The notes: generated by a model not told the origin, from the letters alone. DNA of 64,000 nucleotides from Hymenochaete sp. R1 (GCA_019400425.1 JAFREE010000012.1:248001-312000), one strand, 5' to 3'; numbered from the stretch's first letter, positions 39,388 through 52,049 are shown. Numbers and translations: made by a program.

Positions 39388-41006
39388 TCAATCAACAATC
39401 CACGGCACGTCGTATACCACAAAGTCAAGGAACTCCTGTTCCATAAGCGTCTGGTATTCACCCAAGTACTCGTCCCCGTCTCCACCCGTCTTCTTCTTAG
39501 ACCGCGTCCCATTCGAAAGAGGTGAAAGGTATTTGAAGTGCGCATTAAGCGTGGAGAGTAACTTGGACTGGGATTTGGGTTCAGGCTGTTATGGAGAGAA
39601 TAAAGTACGGATAGTGATTAGAAGGTATAAAAAGTGCGTTTAAGTAACGAGAGGCGAACCAGAATAGTAAGGCCAAGATATTTGTCGTGCAGACCGTATC
39701 GTAAAACGCTCTCGACGAAAAGACGAAGGACTTTGAGATGTACGAGAAGTTGGAAAGCTTCGGAGAAGTTCGTTCGGGAGATTCGGAGCAGCTCGGTCTA
39801 TTATTCGAAGGTCAAATCAGCGGATGATTCTGAGACTTATTAATGAGAAACGAGATTACCCAGAGCTCCTTCTCTGTTGTGTCTGCAAGGTCCAGCTCTT
39901 GCTGATGTTTGGTCGCAAGCTCGTCCGTGTAAGTGAAGTCGCGTACGGAGAACCTTTACAACCATCCATCAGTACTAATACATCACTCTCATCACAAATA
40001 CTCACTTATTTTCTCTGCACTTCTGCACAAACTCGTCTCGCACTCGCCTAAACACGACAACGCCGAATAACGAGTACTCGTCATCAGACGCGATCAAGTT
40101 CGATGACCGCGGTACTACCATGCTCGCGAGTTTTTCGTATTTTAAGCTCCAGTCTTTCTTAAGGTTACTAGAAGCCGCGTTAAGCGTAAACCTTTTGCTA
40201 CACCAAGAAATATGACATACTTCGGAACAGCGACCAATACCGTTTCAAGATATTCGGAGCCCTCGATAAAGTCGTCCTTTGATACGACGTCAACCAGGGA
40301 CCTTACTGAAAGGTTCCCGCTGATTATTGAGCATTAAGCATATGCATAGCAATGTGCATACACGATGACATACGCTTGCTTCCTCTGCATTTGTAGTAAC
40401 GAACCTTTCGCGATGTTGTAGTTATTAAGTTTTGCCTTCATGACATTATCAATTGAAGACATTTCCTATCGTTGAAAAACAAGCGCATATCCAATAAAAT
40501 GCATACGTCAGTGCGAAAGAATAGGCTTCACAGGATCAGCTGTACACACCTTATTCAACGCATCGGTCAGTTCCTTCACGTTCTTTTCCACATTGTACCG
40601 CCCTTCGTTCCACCTCCAGTTGACGAGTAGATAATCATCGATTGGCCGCTCATCCACGACTACATGCTGTCTTAGCTTCTGTGACTCGTTATTGAGGAGG
40701 TTCCGTAGCGTGTCGACAATCTTCGCCACAACAGACGTGAAATAAACATCTTGCTTAGGGAGATCCTCAGACAGATTGATTAAGAGGTCAAGAGTTCCAG
40801 TCTGTTACGGCACTGCTTAGTGATTTATGAACTAGAGGTCTACGAGAAAAAGGTACCTTGAAAGATGGGATCCCAAACTCTGCTATGTTGCGCGCCGGGA
40901 AGGACCTAGACTGTTGTTGGAACTTGTTCCGTAACTCCTGCACGATACCTTCAGAGTCCCCATCTTGAGGCACAGCAAGCAGCCAAGTACTTTGTTCCGA
41001 TGGCAT
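39388..41006 (-). CDS. VMA5: V-type proton ATPase subunit C
   Basis: Subunit C is the peripheral-stalk protein whose release uncouples V1 from Vo. It starts [20 protein letters not shown] at 41006; the codon at 41015 is TTG and was not used. Then come [55 protein letters not shown], a middle segment [11 protein letters not shown], and the C-terminus [20 protein letters not shown] ending YDVPWIVD. All are conserved landmarks of subunit C. About seven short introns. Total length fits the family (about 390-400 residues). The rotor subunit F is in the same window at 12,200. Confidence 0.92.
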
Positions 41007-41286
41007 AGATGGCAAAAAAAAGAGGGTGAAGATGGGGTGGAGGTACCAAGTAAAGCTCGGTCAAAGTGAGGGGTAAGCTGAAGCCTGAGCTTGTGGCGTA
41101 AAGGCCATGACTTTACACGTGATCTTTCCCAAATCCCAAAGAATAAGAATCAGGAATCTTAAGGAGTACATTTCTGGCATTTTGGGGAAAAAACCAATTG
41201 CACTCTCGCATTGTACATCTCTATTTGTACTATTGATATAACAGCGTAGATGAGACATGCAATGCCTACGAGCAGCTACAGGCACA

Positions 41287-42707
41287 TTAGAAAAAGCCTT
41301 GGTCAAAGCCCCCTCCACCCATCATACCCATCCGACCTGGCCCCATCCCTCGTTTTCGTATTCTGTCGGGTCCTCTGTCTCCTGAAGGTGCAAGCATAAC
41401 GTTGTATTTATCCACAACCTGGAAGAAGGAACTTAAAAAATGCAAATAATTAAAAGTCAATAGACGAACATCATTAAGCGCATTTGTAGTGCTTGTAAGC
41501 GCGGAGAGGAAGGAGGTCAGTTGTACGTCTTCATATTCCTGTAAGAGTCCCATCAAATCCGGCTTCCTGCATTCTGAAGAAAGTAATAGCGCACTTGATC
41601 AAACTCTGCTCTAAACGATGGGTGTTCCATGGCCGGTAATGTCGCAATCAGAGCCGATAAAGATCGTAGAGCAACATGGTCGGCGGAGATTGATCCTGTA
41701 ACGAAATGTTCATTTGAGATGGAGAAAAGGTGTAACGGAAAAATGTTTATGGACCTTGTACCACTCCAGACACGTATTCGACGAGGAGCTGTATGCGGTC
41801 GTAGAGCATCTTTACAGCAGCGCGCTGCGTTTGTAAATGAGATTCCACTTCGTTTCAAGGGCCTCAGCAATGTCAGCATATAAAAATACGCCAAGGCTTT
41901 ACTCACAGCTCGTACCCCCTTCCCCTCCTTTCGCAGTCCAATCGACCGCTATCCGTTCCGCCTCTCCGGTCTCTATGGCGTAATTTGCTTCGATGTAGAC
42001 GTTGCGCGTTGCGTTATCTCTAATTTCGACGGTCGGTTCGTATGCTTTGATAGGTAAGGTGTGGCCAGCATCTGAAGTCGCCGCATCAGGTTGGAGTATC
42101 AATAGTAACGGGGTGGCCGTATATTCGACGAGCTGTTGCGGGGTTCCATCACCATTTCCAAAATTACGACGTCAGATACTGACCTGTTCGTGTAATACTA
42201 CGTGCTGGGCATTTGCCTCTTGCGCCACCGTGTACCATCCAATGAATTCTAGCGAAGGGAAAACCTGTTTGTCTGAACTTGCCTTGATCAGCTAGGTTTT
42301 ACGGCGGATAAAAGGTCACTCACATTGTTCTTTCCGTGACACGAAAAACCCATGATCAATCTTGTCATGCGAACCATCATCCATACAAAGCTCAAACGAG
42401 TTCACGATTTCAACGTCTCGCCCGTTCTGAGTACCGAGTAGGGCACCAATGACTACCAATCAGTGAGCATATATGGACAATCATGCACAACACAGCATAC
42501 CAAAGGGCTTGTCTTCGCTCTTTTGAAGCCGTAAACGTGTCAGGTGTTCAGAGATGTTTAAGATAGGTAGAGGATGCCTTTGAATTGCGTGTGAGTCTGT
42601 AGAATGAGATTGTAAATTAGAGTGATCTCTCACAAACTCAAAGACAAAGCAGACATGGTTGAAGATGGTAGGACCACCGTTTGATCATCCGTCTCCATGC
42701 TGCTCAT
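41287..42707 (-). CDS. CSN6: COP9 signalosome subunit 6
   Basis: CSN6 is the MPN-domain partner of CSN5 in the COP9 signalosome, which removes Nedd8 from cullins. Exon 1 from ATG 42707 gives MSSMETDDQTVVLPSST and joins by a GTTTGT donor to HPLPILNISEHLTRLRLQKS. Then come LLGTQNGRDVEIVNSFELCM, the pair FPSLEFIGWYTV and PLLLILQPDA, and PIKAYEPTVE of the MPN domain. It lacks the HxHx7Sx2D metal site, as expected of CSN6. The C-terminal half is helical (DHVALRSLSALIATLP, VVDKYNVMLA) and ends in a Gly/Met-rich tail GPGRMGMMGGGGFDQGFF. The frame stays open upstream to 43052, but that stretch overlaps ALG10 coding sequence, so I kept the conserved start. Confidence 0.88.
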
Positions 42708-42884
42708 GTTGGATCCCAGAGGTATTTTGGTGGGGGCGGGAGAAGAAGTACTAGTAAGTCTCGAGCTGAGGCTCAGCAGAGAGACGCGTTGCGGCGTCGA
42801 TGACCCATTGCGTCGATCTCCCGTCTGTAGTATCGCGTTGAACTCGACGTGTCTCCTCCGAGCCATCGTTCTCCAAGGTGCACC
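42708..42884. promoter_or_regulatory. shared promoter of CSN6 and ALG10
   Basis: A 177-base gap between divergent start codons. It is GC-moderate with an ACGCGT at about 42,784 and no TATA-like sequence that I can see. Confidence 0.5.
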
Positions 42885-44688
42885 ATGTCGAATGCAATAT
42901 TTTATTTTGCATTCTGTGCCGCAAATGTGCTGATTCTCAAGGAAGTCAATATCATCGTATCGGAGCCATACATGGTGAGCGTGCCCGATGTTCAGAAAGC
43001 TATAACGAAAGTCAACTATTGCTTCTAGGATGAACCGTTCCATGTTCCGCAAGCACAGGCGTATTGCAGAGGCGAGTGGTCGACGTGGGACCCTAAAATC
43101 ACCACTCCCCCGGGCCTGTATGTTTCGCTATACTATAATCTGTCCAGACATGCTAATGATAATGCAACATCAAGTTACTTTCTGAGTGTCCTGCTCAGTA
43201 AGATATTTGTCTTCAGATGCAACCTATCCATTCTACGCCTATCATCTCTCCTCTGCCTCTTGGCACTTCCGCTAGTATTGACCAGACTTATAAGCATTCA
43301 ACGTCATGTGCGACCACCTCGTGAATTTTTCTCGCTGAATCCAGATGCGATAGCAATGTCTCTTTTCCCTATTGCTTGGTTCTTTGGCTTCCTTTACTAT
43401 ACAGATGTCCCTAGTCTTTTCTTTGTCCTCGCAACGGTTCTCGCTGCCCAGGAAGGCCGGCATACTATGTCTGCGATAGTGAGTCGTATATATTGCAAAA
43501 GTATCAAAGCTGAACGAGCTGTAGTTAGGCTTCGTGAGTTGCACTTTCAGACAAACAAACATTCTCTGGGTTCTGTATGCTTTTGTGTACAGCCAGCTTA
43601 GAACACTGAGTTTCGATCACATTCGTTCTGAGAAACCATCGGCATTACTCCACGACCCACCTGCACTTGAGGCCAAACCATGTGAGTTACAATATGTAAC
43701 CTTCAGAATTTTGTTACTCATAATTACCGTAGCGGACTGGATTAGGATCATAACAACCGTGCCTAACGTCATAAAAGAAGTTATCCCTCCATCAGTTCCA
43801 TATATTATAGACGCGCTCCTATTTGCAAGTTTCGTATACTGGAACGGTGGGATAGTGCTTGGTTAGTAAATTATTGTACCGATTATTGTGACCAAAATCG
43901 CAATAACTCTTTTTAGGTGACAAGTCAAACCATGTTCCTGTATTGCATGTTCCACAACTGTACTACTTTATTGGATTCGCGACAGCATTTGGATGGCCCG
44001 CGCTTCTTTCTGGACCAAGAGGCCCAGTAGGACTTATCAAAGAAGTCACTGCACGAATGTTCAGCACCAAAATGTAAGACTTGCTTAACTAGTTTCCCCG
44101 ATAAATGATTGACTCTGTTTAAGGCGCACTTTGATTACTATTATTGCTACAACGTTCGTCGCGTTGACAGTGCATTTCTTCACGTAAGCTTGTCCATTAC
44201 TACCAAAGATCTTTTCAAAAACGGTAACATGCTCTAAGTATCCACCATCCATTCCTCTTGTCGGATAATCGGCACTACACGTTCTACGTCTGGCGTCGAA
44301 TCTTCCGCTTTCATTTCCTTGTCCCATACCTTCTGTCGCCTCTATACGTTGCTTTTGCATGGGCATGGTTTATCCGAGTCGGTGAATCTATTTCATTTCT
44401 TGCTCAACAATTACAGAGATTAAAAGAAATTGAATTCGGACAGGCAAAGAACAAACACTTCTGCAAACGCTTGCTTTACCCATCTTCGTTGCACCTTCTC
44501 TACTCTTGACCCCGCTTCTGGAACCGAGATATTTCTTGGTCCCGTATATTTTGCTCCGCTCGCAAGTATCAGATATGCCAGAATGGGCGGTCTGGGTAGA
44601 AGCTGGATGGTACGCTGCGATAAACTGGGGTACTATGTATGTGTTTTTGTATATGGATCGGGAGAATGTCGGTCGTTTCATGTGGTAG
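42885..44688 (+). CDS. ALG10: alpha-1,2-glucosyltransferase ALG10/DIE2
   Basis: ALG10 adds the third and last glucose to the dolichol-linked N-glycan precursor in the ER membrane. Exon 1 gives MSNAIFYFAFCAANVLILKE and VSEPYM, followed by DEPFHVPQAQAYCRGEWSTW and DPKITTPPGLYFLSVLLSKI. These are the lumenal catalytic loop (DE.FH.PQAQ) and the WDPKITT.PGLY signature. Many hydrophobic helices follow (SLFPIAWFFGFLYYTDVPSL, FVLATVLAAQEGRHTMSAI) and the C-terminus TPLLEPRYFLVPYILLRSQV ends YMDRENVGRFMW. About nine introns of 45-75 bases. Start codon follows the CSN6 promoter directly. Confidence 0.92.
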
Positions 44689-45055
44689 TTGAACCAGATC
44701 CAATCATTTTGCCCTTCGCGTTGGGTACGTAAAATAAATTTTCTTTTGACCACCCTCATGATAACAAAGTAAGCTGGTCCAGTGGCCCAAAAAGCAATGC
44801 AATGAAAAATAGAGACGGAATGTATGAAAATGAATTTAGCCGCGAACATGTGACGTAAACCTTAAGCGAGACTAGCGAGCGCGTCGCGTTGTTGCTGATG
44901 GCTGCTGGCTGCAGCTTGCCAACTCAAACTCAACTTCGATCCGCACGGTGAACACATCTCATCCCCCGGGCATACTGCCTCACGGTACGCATGCTAAGCC
45001 GCATAGCTCAGCGTTTACTCAGCGTGTATCTCTTCACATTTAGCTACACTCGAAG

Positions 45056-47386
45056 ATGGCAACTGTGCCAAACAAAGGTCAGGATGCGGCTAAAGGCGCG
45101 AAACGAACGTCACGGACCTCGATTCGTCACTCGCTCAATCTTGCCTCGGTGGGAAAGGCTCTCGCAGATGTGATTCATAAAGAAGGAAAGGATGTTAAGG
45201 AGTCACCGCAAAAGAAGAACCCTGCGCGACGATCTTCAACGTCGACTCTCAGCTCAAAGGACATCGCTGCGAGGCGTGCGAGCACTATCGGCATCGGAAG
45301 ACCTTCGAAGGGCTTGGAAACCGTTGTTGAGGGTCAAACCAAGAGTATTGCATTTCCTGCACAGTCTGCTGTCACACAAGTAAGGAGGACGAGTGGCACG
45401 TTACAGAAGGCCAACAGGACATCCGTCGACGAAACCGGATCCAAGGTCACGCTATCGACTGTGAATGCAATTGCACCCCAATCTGCCCCTGTCAACAGTC
45501 GCACTGCTGCCTCGCTGCGACCCCGCAAAACAGGAACGAATTCTGCACTCCCTAAATATCGACCCAAATCGGTCATCGTCGAAGGCTCAGCCAAAGAATC
45601 CGTCTCATCCATTCGCTTTGCAACGCGCAGCAAGCACGTCAGCTCGGACGACGAAAAGGACAGCCAAAGCACCAGCTCGAACGGTTTAAAAGGAATGCCT
45701 TTGATTAAAGACAAATCGAACAGAGCCAACGACTCTATCCCTCGTCGGACTTCCAAGTCGAGCACGACCAGCTCCATCTCGAGCTTCAGTAGCTTCAGAC
45801 CCCCGCAACCTACGAAAGGCAAGGACGAGAAGAGTTTCTCTGTGACCAGCACTCCTCCTCGACCAAAGAAGACTCAGAAACAGGAGAAAAATTCTTCGCC
45901 GCAGGTAAAGAAGACCGGACTACCGAGACCCTCTCGGGCCGATTCCCCGCAACCGAAGTCTTCCAATGCCAGTCCTCGGACACCAACATCAATTCGGAGT
46001 GCCGCTTCGCGACTTCTCGGTGGTAAGAAGGACGGCCGTGAAAGTCCAAGTCCTCTCCGAGCATCATCCAATGCCAACAACTCGAAGAAGGACAAAGCCC
46101 CTGTAAATAAGGGCTCGACTCACTCGGAAAGCAACCAGAATACTCCGACCGCGTCCGACATTCCCAAGATGCAATATATGGCAGATACGAGCATTGACGA
46201 TATTGAGCTTATGCTCGCAGCAGCATCACCCTCCGCCCCAACGCCATCAATGGCTAGATTTGGAGGGTCGTTTCGTCTTCATGGACCTCCAGAGACACCC
46301 TCACGTTTTTCTCTCAACCACAATTCTGTCCTTGATCTTTCTTTGCCTCCTCCAGGGGCGCTCCCATCTCCAACTCCGAGCACCCTTGGTGTTCCCCAAT
46401 CTTCACGGAGGTCGTCCCCCAGTAAGCGATCAACGGTAGAAAGGACGTCGATGGCGAATTGGCAAGCCCTTGCAGACCTCTCCCTCGAGATAAATGCGGA
46501 CGAGCTGCAAGGCGGCTTACTCAAAGAACTGGACCTTCCTTCGACTCCGGCAGGGCTCGTATCACCAAGTCCCAGCATGATGCGAGTTGAGTCCGATGAA
46601 TTCCGGAGCCCGACGCCTTTGAACCTCCCTTCTCCTAATAAATATACATCCATTTCTCAAATGCTCCTTCCTAACATGACCCCGTCGCCCGGTCAACGGA
46701 GTATGTACCTCAGCAGCAGTTACAGCGGTGGAAAGCTGGACAGCACACCCACTAATGACTCTGCTACCGTGACTTTACTGAAACTACAATTGACGTCTGC
46801 GGAGACTACGGCAAAAGAGCGTTTGGTACAGATATCACGTCTCGAGGAACAAGTTCGCGTTCTTAAAGAGTCTCGTCAGCGAGACGAACGCGAGCTCATC
46901 ACGCATGTTAACGAGCTCGAGGAAAAGCTGCGTGAAACTCTCACCTCCCGCGATCGTGAGCGTCGACTCGCCAGTACCTACTCAGGTAGTGACATTTCCG
47001 AATCCTCCTCCGAATCCTCGGATGACGAGGAAGAACATACCGTCTGCCGGAACACGATGGCGGACCATATGAAGCAAGCGGAAGCCGAGCGCCAACAAGC
47101 CATTTCGGACGCCCTTTCGAACTTTGCAGAAAGGGAACGCGCTGAACGGATTCGTGTAGTACAGGAGGAGCAGAGGAAGCAACAGGTTGCGGTGTCACTT
47201 CGCGATGCACAACAACAATGGAAGGTGGTACATGAGATCGCCGATAGTGAGCTGGAGGTGATCAGATCAAACAGGGACACGCTGGCCGTGTTGCGCGCAA
47301 GTCTTGATTTCTTCGAGGCGCAGGTACATATCAGTGCGAGAGTCCGCATTCCTCCAACCACTGCCGCACGATTCAATTTAGCTTGA
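45056..47386 (+). CDS. Ser/Pro-rich protein with C-terminal coiled coil (unassigned)
   Basis: This is an intronless 776-residue frame, unusual among its many-intron neighbours. Residues 1-560 are Ser/Thr/Pro/Lys-rich and disordered, with repeated SP and TP sites and basic clusters (RTSRTSIRHSLNLASVGKAL at 17-36). A conserved-looking helix reads MQYMADTSIDDIELMLAAAS (about 365). Near 575-640 lies a long coiled coil (TVTLLKLQLTSAETTAKERL, then ISRLEEQVRVLKESRQRDER), then an acidic SESSSESSDDEEE patch, a second coiled coil rich in Glu/Gln/Arg and a short tail. No enzyme domain. The form would suit a cytoskeletal or cell-cycle scaffold, and the next gene encodes a kinetochore scaffold, but function is unknown. 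Confidence 0.75.
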   Translation: MATVPNKGQDAAKGAKRTSRTSIRHSLNLASVGKALADVIHKEGKDVKESPQKKNPARRSSTSTLSSKDIAARRASTIGIGRPSKGLETVVEGQTKSIAFPAQSAVTQVRRTSGTLQKANRTSVDETGSKVTLSTVNAIAPQSAPVNSRTAASLRPRKTGTNSALPKYRPKSVIVEGSAKESVSSIRFATRSKHVSSDDEKDSQSTSSNGLKGMPLIKDKSNRANDSIPRRTSKSSTTSSISSFSSFRPPQPTKGKDEKSFSVTSTPPRPKKTQKQEKNSSPQVKKTGLPRPSRADSPQPKSSNASPRTPTSIRSAASRLLGGKKDGRESPSPLRASSNANNSKKDKAPVNKGSTHSESNQNTPTASDIPKMQYMADTSIDDIELMLAAASPSAPTPSMARFGGSFRLHGPPETPSRFSLNHNSVLDLSLPPPGALPSPTPSTLGVPQSSRRSSPSKRSTVERTSMANWQALADLSLEINADELQGGLLKELDLPSTPAGLVSPSPSMMRVESDEFRSPTPLNLPSPNKYTSISQMLLPNMTPSPGQRSMYLSSSYSGGKLDSTPTNDSATVTLLKLQLTSAETTAKERLVQISRLEEQVRVLKESRQRDERELITHVNELEEKLRETLTSRDRERRLASTYSGSDISESSSESSDDEEEHTVCRNTMADHMKQAEAERQQAISDALSNFAERERAERIRVVQEEQRKQQVAVSLRDAQQQWKVVHEIADSELEVIRSNRDTLAVLRASLDFFEAQVHISARVRIPPTTAARFNLA

Positions 47387-47781
47387 AACTTGAAATATTG
47401 ACCCCAAGCTCCTAATTTTTTTTGACCACTCGTTCGTTCGTTCGATTTTTGCACCCATCCCTATCACGCGTATTTACGACTCCTCGATGTGCATGTGTAC
47501 ATATGTAAATGTATCTTTACCTTGATGTTTAGTTCGAATTTCCTGCTCTCGTTTTTCCATCTGATGTTCTGTTCTTGTCATTCGCGTCTTCAGTTTACGC
47601 CTTTCGTTCGCTTTGCAATTTGAAGTGCCTCCTTGATGGCTTTACGATTATGATCCATCACGATGAAAGAGCATACAAATAATGTATAATACATGTGCAG
47701 CAGATGAACTAGGTCTAATAATTATGATGCGTAGACATTCCAGTGTTACATAATTGAGTCAACAACGAGCGAGATTAGAAA

Positions 47782-50700
47782 TCAAGAGAAACGCGAAGCC
47801 GCCTCCACGCAGGCGTCGAGGATGCAAGCATGATTATCTTCGACAGTAGCTTCTGATAGTCGTTCCAATACCGCGATCTGCATCTCCTCAGAGCTGACAA
47901 CCGACAAGTTAGCCAAGTAAGTTATGGGGGGAAATCGGACTTACCTAAATTTCCCGTATGCCGTCTCCACCTCGCATTTTAGCTTCGGGATGGAGAAGGG
48001 CCATCGATCCAGCACGTCGTTTGTGAACAAGAACGATACGAGTACCTTCGCTTTGTGAGAATGGATGAGTATCGACGCGGTTGCTTTGAAGCCCAGAATG
48101 CTGTCATCATCCATAGCATCGGACGATTGATGTGTTAGCAGTTCGAGCTGGAGAGGGAACTTGATTTTAAGGAACGTGAGTTGAGCTTTAATCTGGGTAC
48201 ATGATGTCCAGAAATCGCTAAGTAGAGCAACGAGCTACGTAAAGAATAAAAATCATGCTGAAAACGATAGATTGTGCGTAACGTACCTCTGACAAGATCA
48301 TTTGTGGTACTTGCTGAACAATAGCCTCTGCTCGCCGAATGGCATAATCACTAAGTAGTGGAAGAGGATCTGACCGGTCTCTCTTTCGTCCCCTGAACTC
48401 GGGACTGGAAGATTCTAGCTTCGAGATAGAGATATTTGGCAGCGTCATTCGACGTTCGTTGCAAGATATGGAAACCAGTATACGTTCGCCAAATATCAGC
48501 CTTACTAGGCCATTCTCTACCCGTGCTATTCTCCACGAATGAAGAGCCTGTAAGCTTTCGATTTCCTCTATATGGTGTCGATGAGTTTACTCGTTCATTG
48601 ATACCAGAAGGGTGGTCTTACGTTCAAGCCGAAGCACTTCTGCTTGCGTACTATTCTTGTTCAACATGATTTTCTGCTCTGCTTCATTGATGGCCTGGAT
48701 ATTCTCTTGTCTATCGGTTTCTGCATCTCTGAGTTTGGAATCCAGCCGTTCGAGCTTCGCTGCGCTCTCCCTCTCCTCCTTCTTGAAGACCTCGATTTGA
48801 GCACTGGTAAGATTCTTTTCAGACAATATTTTCAAACTTTAGCAATCAAGAAACACTTACTTAAGCTCGTCGATACTTGCTCGCAAATCATCTAAGTATT
48901 CCGGATCGCTTTTTGTGACTTCTTCAATTGCAGCTTTCTCCTGTTCAAGCTCTCGAAGAACTTGGGCGGTTTCCTCTCGGAGATCAGGAAGCAACGCCTG
49001 CATTGGTTCCAAATGTTCGTCGATTGCAGAAATGTCCTGCACCAAATTCAGAGTTGAGCGAACACTTCATCATAAATGGTGACTCACTTTCTCAAGCTTT
49101 GCGTAACCTTGTTCTGCGGTGTCCAGAAGGCTTTGAGTCCAGCGATACCGTATATCGTACCAGCTCTCTCTGGCAGCATTGTGCCGATTCGCTTTGATCA
49201 ACTTGAGCTCATGCTTATTGGCAAGTTAAAATGAGCCCTTCCGATGATTATATCATGTCCTTACCAGCAATTGCTCACGGCCCTCATCATCCGCTTGAGC
49301 AAACTCTTTGAAAAGGATGGGGGTGACCTTCGATACTTCATCCTCAGCTTCATGAAAAATGCGCTTGATGTTGTCGATAAATGTTTGTAGGTCTCGAGTC
49401 ACCCAGCGGTATAACTCGTGCTGGGGCACATGGATAATTATTGCCCTCAAAAAGTCGGACATCGAAGGAATGACACCCGACTCTACGAGGGACTTTCAGC
49501 AAAAGTCTTGATAACAATTTTAACGTATAAATACCTCGGTCACCATGCAATTGCGACGGATGTATTGTGGATCTTCGTGGAACAGTATGCTCATGAAACT
49601 TAACGCCAGTCATTAGGAAAAATTCCTCAATTGATATAAAAGGCTACGAGAGTAATCAAAGTTAGAAAAGGATTTTTTGACGGTGTGACTATGAATCTCA
49701 CCCCATCGTCAGGGTTGTCCATGGCCTGAGGTTCCATGGACGATCGACCTGTACCCCAGCCACCTGTATCAGGATCGGCTGGTTCAATGTCCATAGATTC
49801 CTCCGCGTCGCTTCCAGGGGTGACAAAAACCTTGGGAGGTTCTGTAATCGGTTCATGATCAGGCTCCCACTCTTGCGCAGGTGCAGGTTCCGGTACCGGG
49901 TTAGGCGAAGGGGAAACACTCTTTGTTGCCAGAGGAACACGAGGTTTGGGCATAAGTGATAAGCGATTCTCGTTCGTCGACTTGATAGCAGAGACAGCGA
50001 TACTGGCTCGTCGGCCCTCTTGTTCACCGGTTGGTAAAATATTATTGTTTTGTGACACGGCTGGCATTGATGCTGATGCACTGAGGTTTGCCGGACCTTC
50101 ACTCAGACTACGACGTTGAGCAAAATACCCTGGCGGCCGACGCATTGATCCTACGCTCGTCCTCGGAGCCGGCTTCAACTGAGCAGCGCTGTTCTCTTGC
50201 TCCAAGCGTGCTGGAGGTTCTGGGCTAGGGCTAGGTCGCAGGTTGGGAGAAGGCCTATTTGCAACTTGCGATTCAGAAAGAGGTGTTGGCTCCAGACGTC
50301 GTTTCTTGAATGGGTTGTCCATTGATGTCTCGATATGTGCATCCAACGGAACAGGTCGCTTTTCAGGCTGAGAGGGAGGCACGGAGGAGAATCGAGCCTT
50401 TGAAGGGGAAACTGCTACAGGAATGCGGGAAGGAGACTGGGGTGGTGCAGAAAACACTGTAGAGGGTGTCTTCACTAGTGACTGGTGACTGGAAGTTTCA
50501 GGCGAAATCCTTTGCTGGCGATTGACTTTCTCTGTACTGGAATGTTGTTCAGCTGGGGGTTCGCGCGAAGGAGTATTTTGCTTTGGAGGGGGAGCATTCT
50601 CCTTTCCATGTACATTAAGAGGCGCCGTGGTTCTTAGAGGGATTGGTCTCGCGAAGTTCTCGTCTTCTGCAGTATTGGTATCTTTCTCCGAATAATCCCC

Positions 50701-52049
50701 CGAGAGCTCGATGTTCGATACTCGACCCATGAGATTCGTTACGTTCAGAGTCTGATCGGCCATGTCAAGACTATCATCCATACTTGACTCGGTACTTGCA
50801 AAGCTTGCATCGCCCCCTTCGTCTTCACCGCCGAAGTCCAAAGATGCTCTTGCCTTTTGCAAACGGGAGAGCGCATTAGTCAGTTCCATGTCTTCACCTT
50901 CATCTTCATCGCCATCACGATTGGTGTCGTTGCCATTCGCCAAAGCTTGAAGAGCGAGCCATGCCTGACTGGGTGGTTTGGGTTCTTTGAGTGGCTGCCC
51001 AAGAGCAATAGTGAACTCTTTAGGCGCGACTTCTTCTTGAATTCCATCGTCTCCACTCGCTTGGGTGTGAGTCGTGAGATCCTCGTCGTTCGCTAGTGAT
51101 CTATCTTCCGCAATTTCGTCGATCTCATCAGAGGCCACGGATGGCTCGGAAGCAAATTTCACAGATGACCGCCGTGAAGCAATGGAAGCAAGGGAGGACC
51201 TCCTTGCAAGCTCACGCTGTTGAGCAAGAGAAAGTGACTTCTTCCGGTCGATGTTGATGGCAATGGCTTCGGTGATTTCCATTTCCCCGTCATCTTCGTC
51301 ATCTCCATCACTGGGTTCTTCGAAGTCTTCTTCAGTCGTAGGAGGTGCCATGTCCGGACTGCCCGTGTCGACATTATTTTCATCTGAAAAATGGAAAAAG
51401 ACAGGATCCGTAGGTGGTTCAGAGGTGTCATCACTATCCATGTCAAGCGACATAGACCGCTCTCCATACTCCGTACCAGCAGACATGCGCCTAGAGACCA
51501 CGCTGGACCTACGTCCCGGATAGTCATTCTCGTTGCTGAGACGAATAGGAGGGTGTATGACTGGCGACGGCTGGACATCGGGAGACGCAGGGCCGGGCGA
51601 GGAGCTTGGTCCACCAGAACTATTAGTATTGTCGTTGCTTTCAAACACGCTTTAGGTAGAGGAGGTGAGTTAGAAAGAGGTTTATTAACAAGTACACCAT
51701 GCACTCACCGATATTGAGCCAGAGGTGCAAAGCTCACGCGACGTGCTAGACTCTTCCTTGATGTAGTATCTGAGACCTCTGCTCTATACTCAACGGTAGT
51801 TGCATCGGGTTGTTCATCATCAGATTCAGCTCGATTTTTTTCTACTCCGTCATCAGGGCGCCCCTGAATGTTGGATTCCGCATCGACAGAAAATGTGAAT
51901 GGTGCGGACTTGAGGATACTCTTTCGAGGCGCCAATTGCTTGACTGCCTCACCAGGAACAAAACTCTGAGCCCGCTTCCGACCGAGACCTTGTCTGTTTA
52001 CTCCGGCGGTTGATGACGGTGCAAAGGACTGCCGGCGTTGAGGAGGCAT
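47782..52049 (-). CDS. SPC7: kinetochore scaffold Spc7/KNL1
   Basis: Spc7 (Spc105, KNL1) is the outer-kinetochore scaffold that recruits PP1 and the spindle checkpoint. From ATG 52049 the protein has a SILK motif at residues 44-47 (RKSILKSAP) and an RVSF motif at 104-107 (ARRVSFAPL), the two PP1-docking motifs of KNL1. After an intron come MELT-like repeats (GEMEITEAI, EDMELTNAL) and a long disordered part. The Spc7 domain begins FLTMTGVKFHEHTVPRRSTI, with HVPQHELYRWVTRDLQTFID and EVSKVTPILFKEFAQ, then a coiled coil (EVLRLERKTT, AEQKIMLNKN). The C-terminal RWD-type region (IKAQLTFLKIKFPLQLELL ... LDACVEAASRFS) binds Mis12 in other species. About 1,250 residues. Divergent from kinesin-6. Confidence 0.92.

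Noticed and set aside
42630..43052. N-terminal extension of CSN6 upstream of 42707
   Set aside because: The open frame overlaps the first exons of ALG10 and shows no family similarity; the conserved start is at 42707.
49627..51717. Antisense ORFs opposite SPC7
   Set aside because: Ser/Phe-rich shadows of a Ser/Pro/Glu-rich frame; the minus frame carries the MELT-like motifs and correct splice joins.
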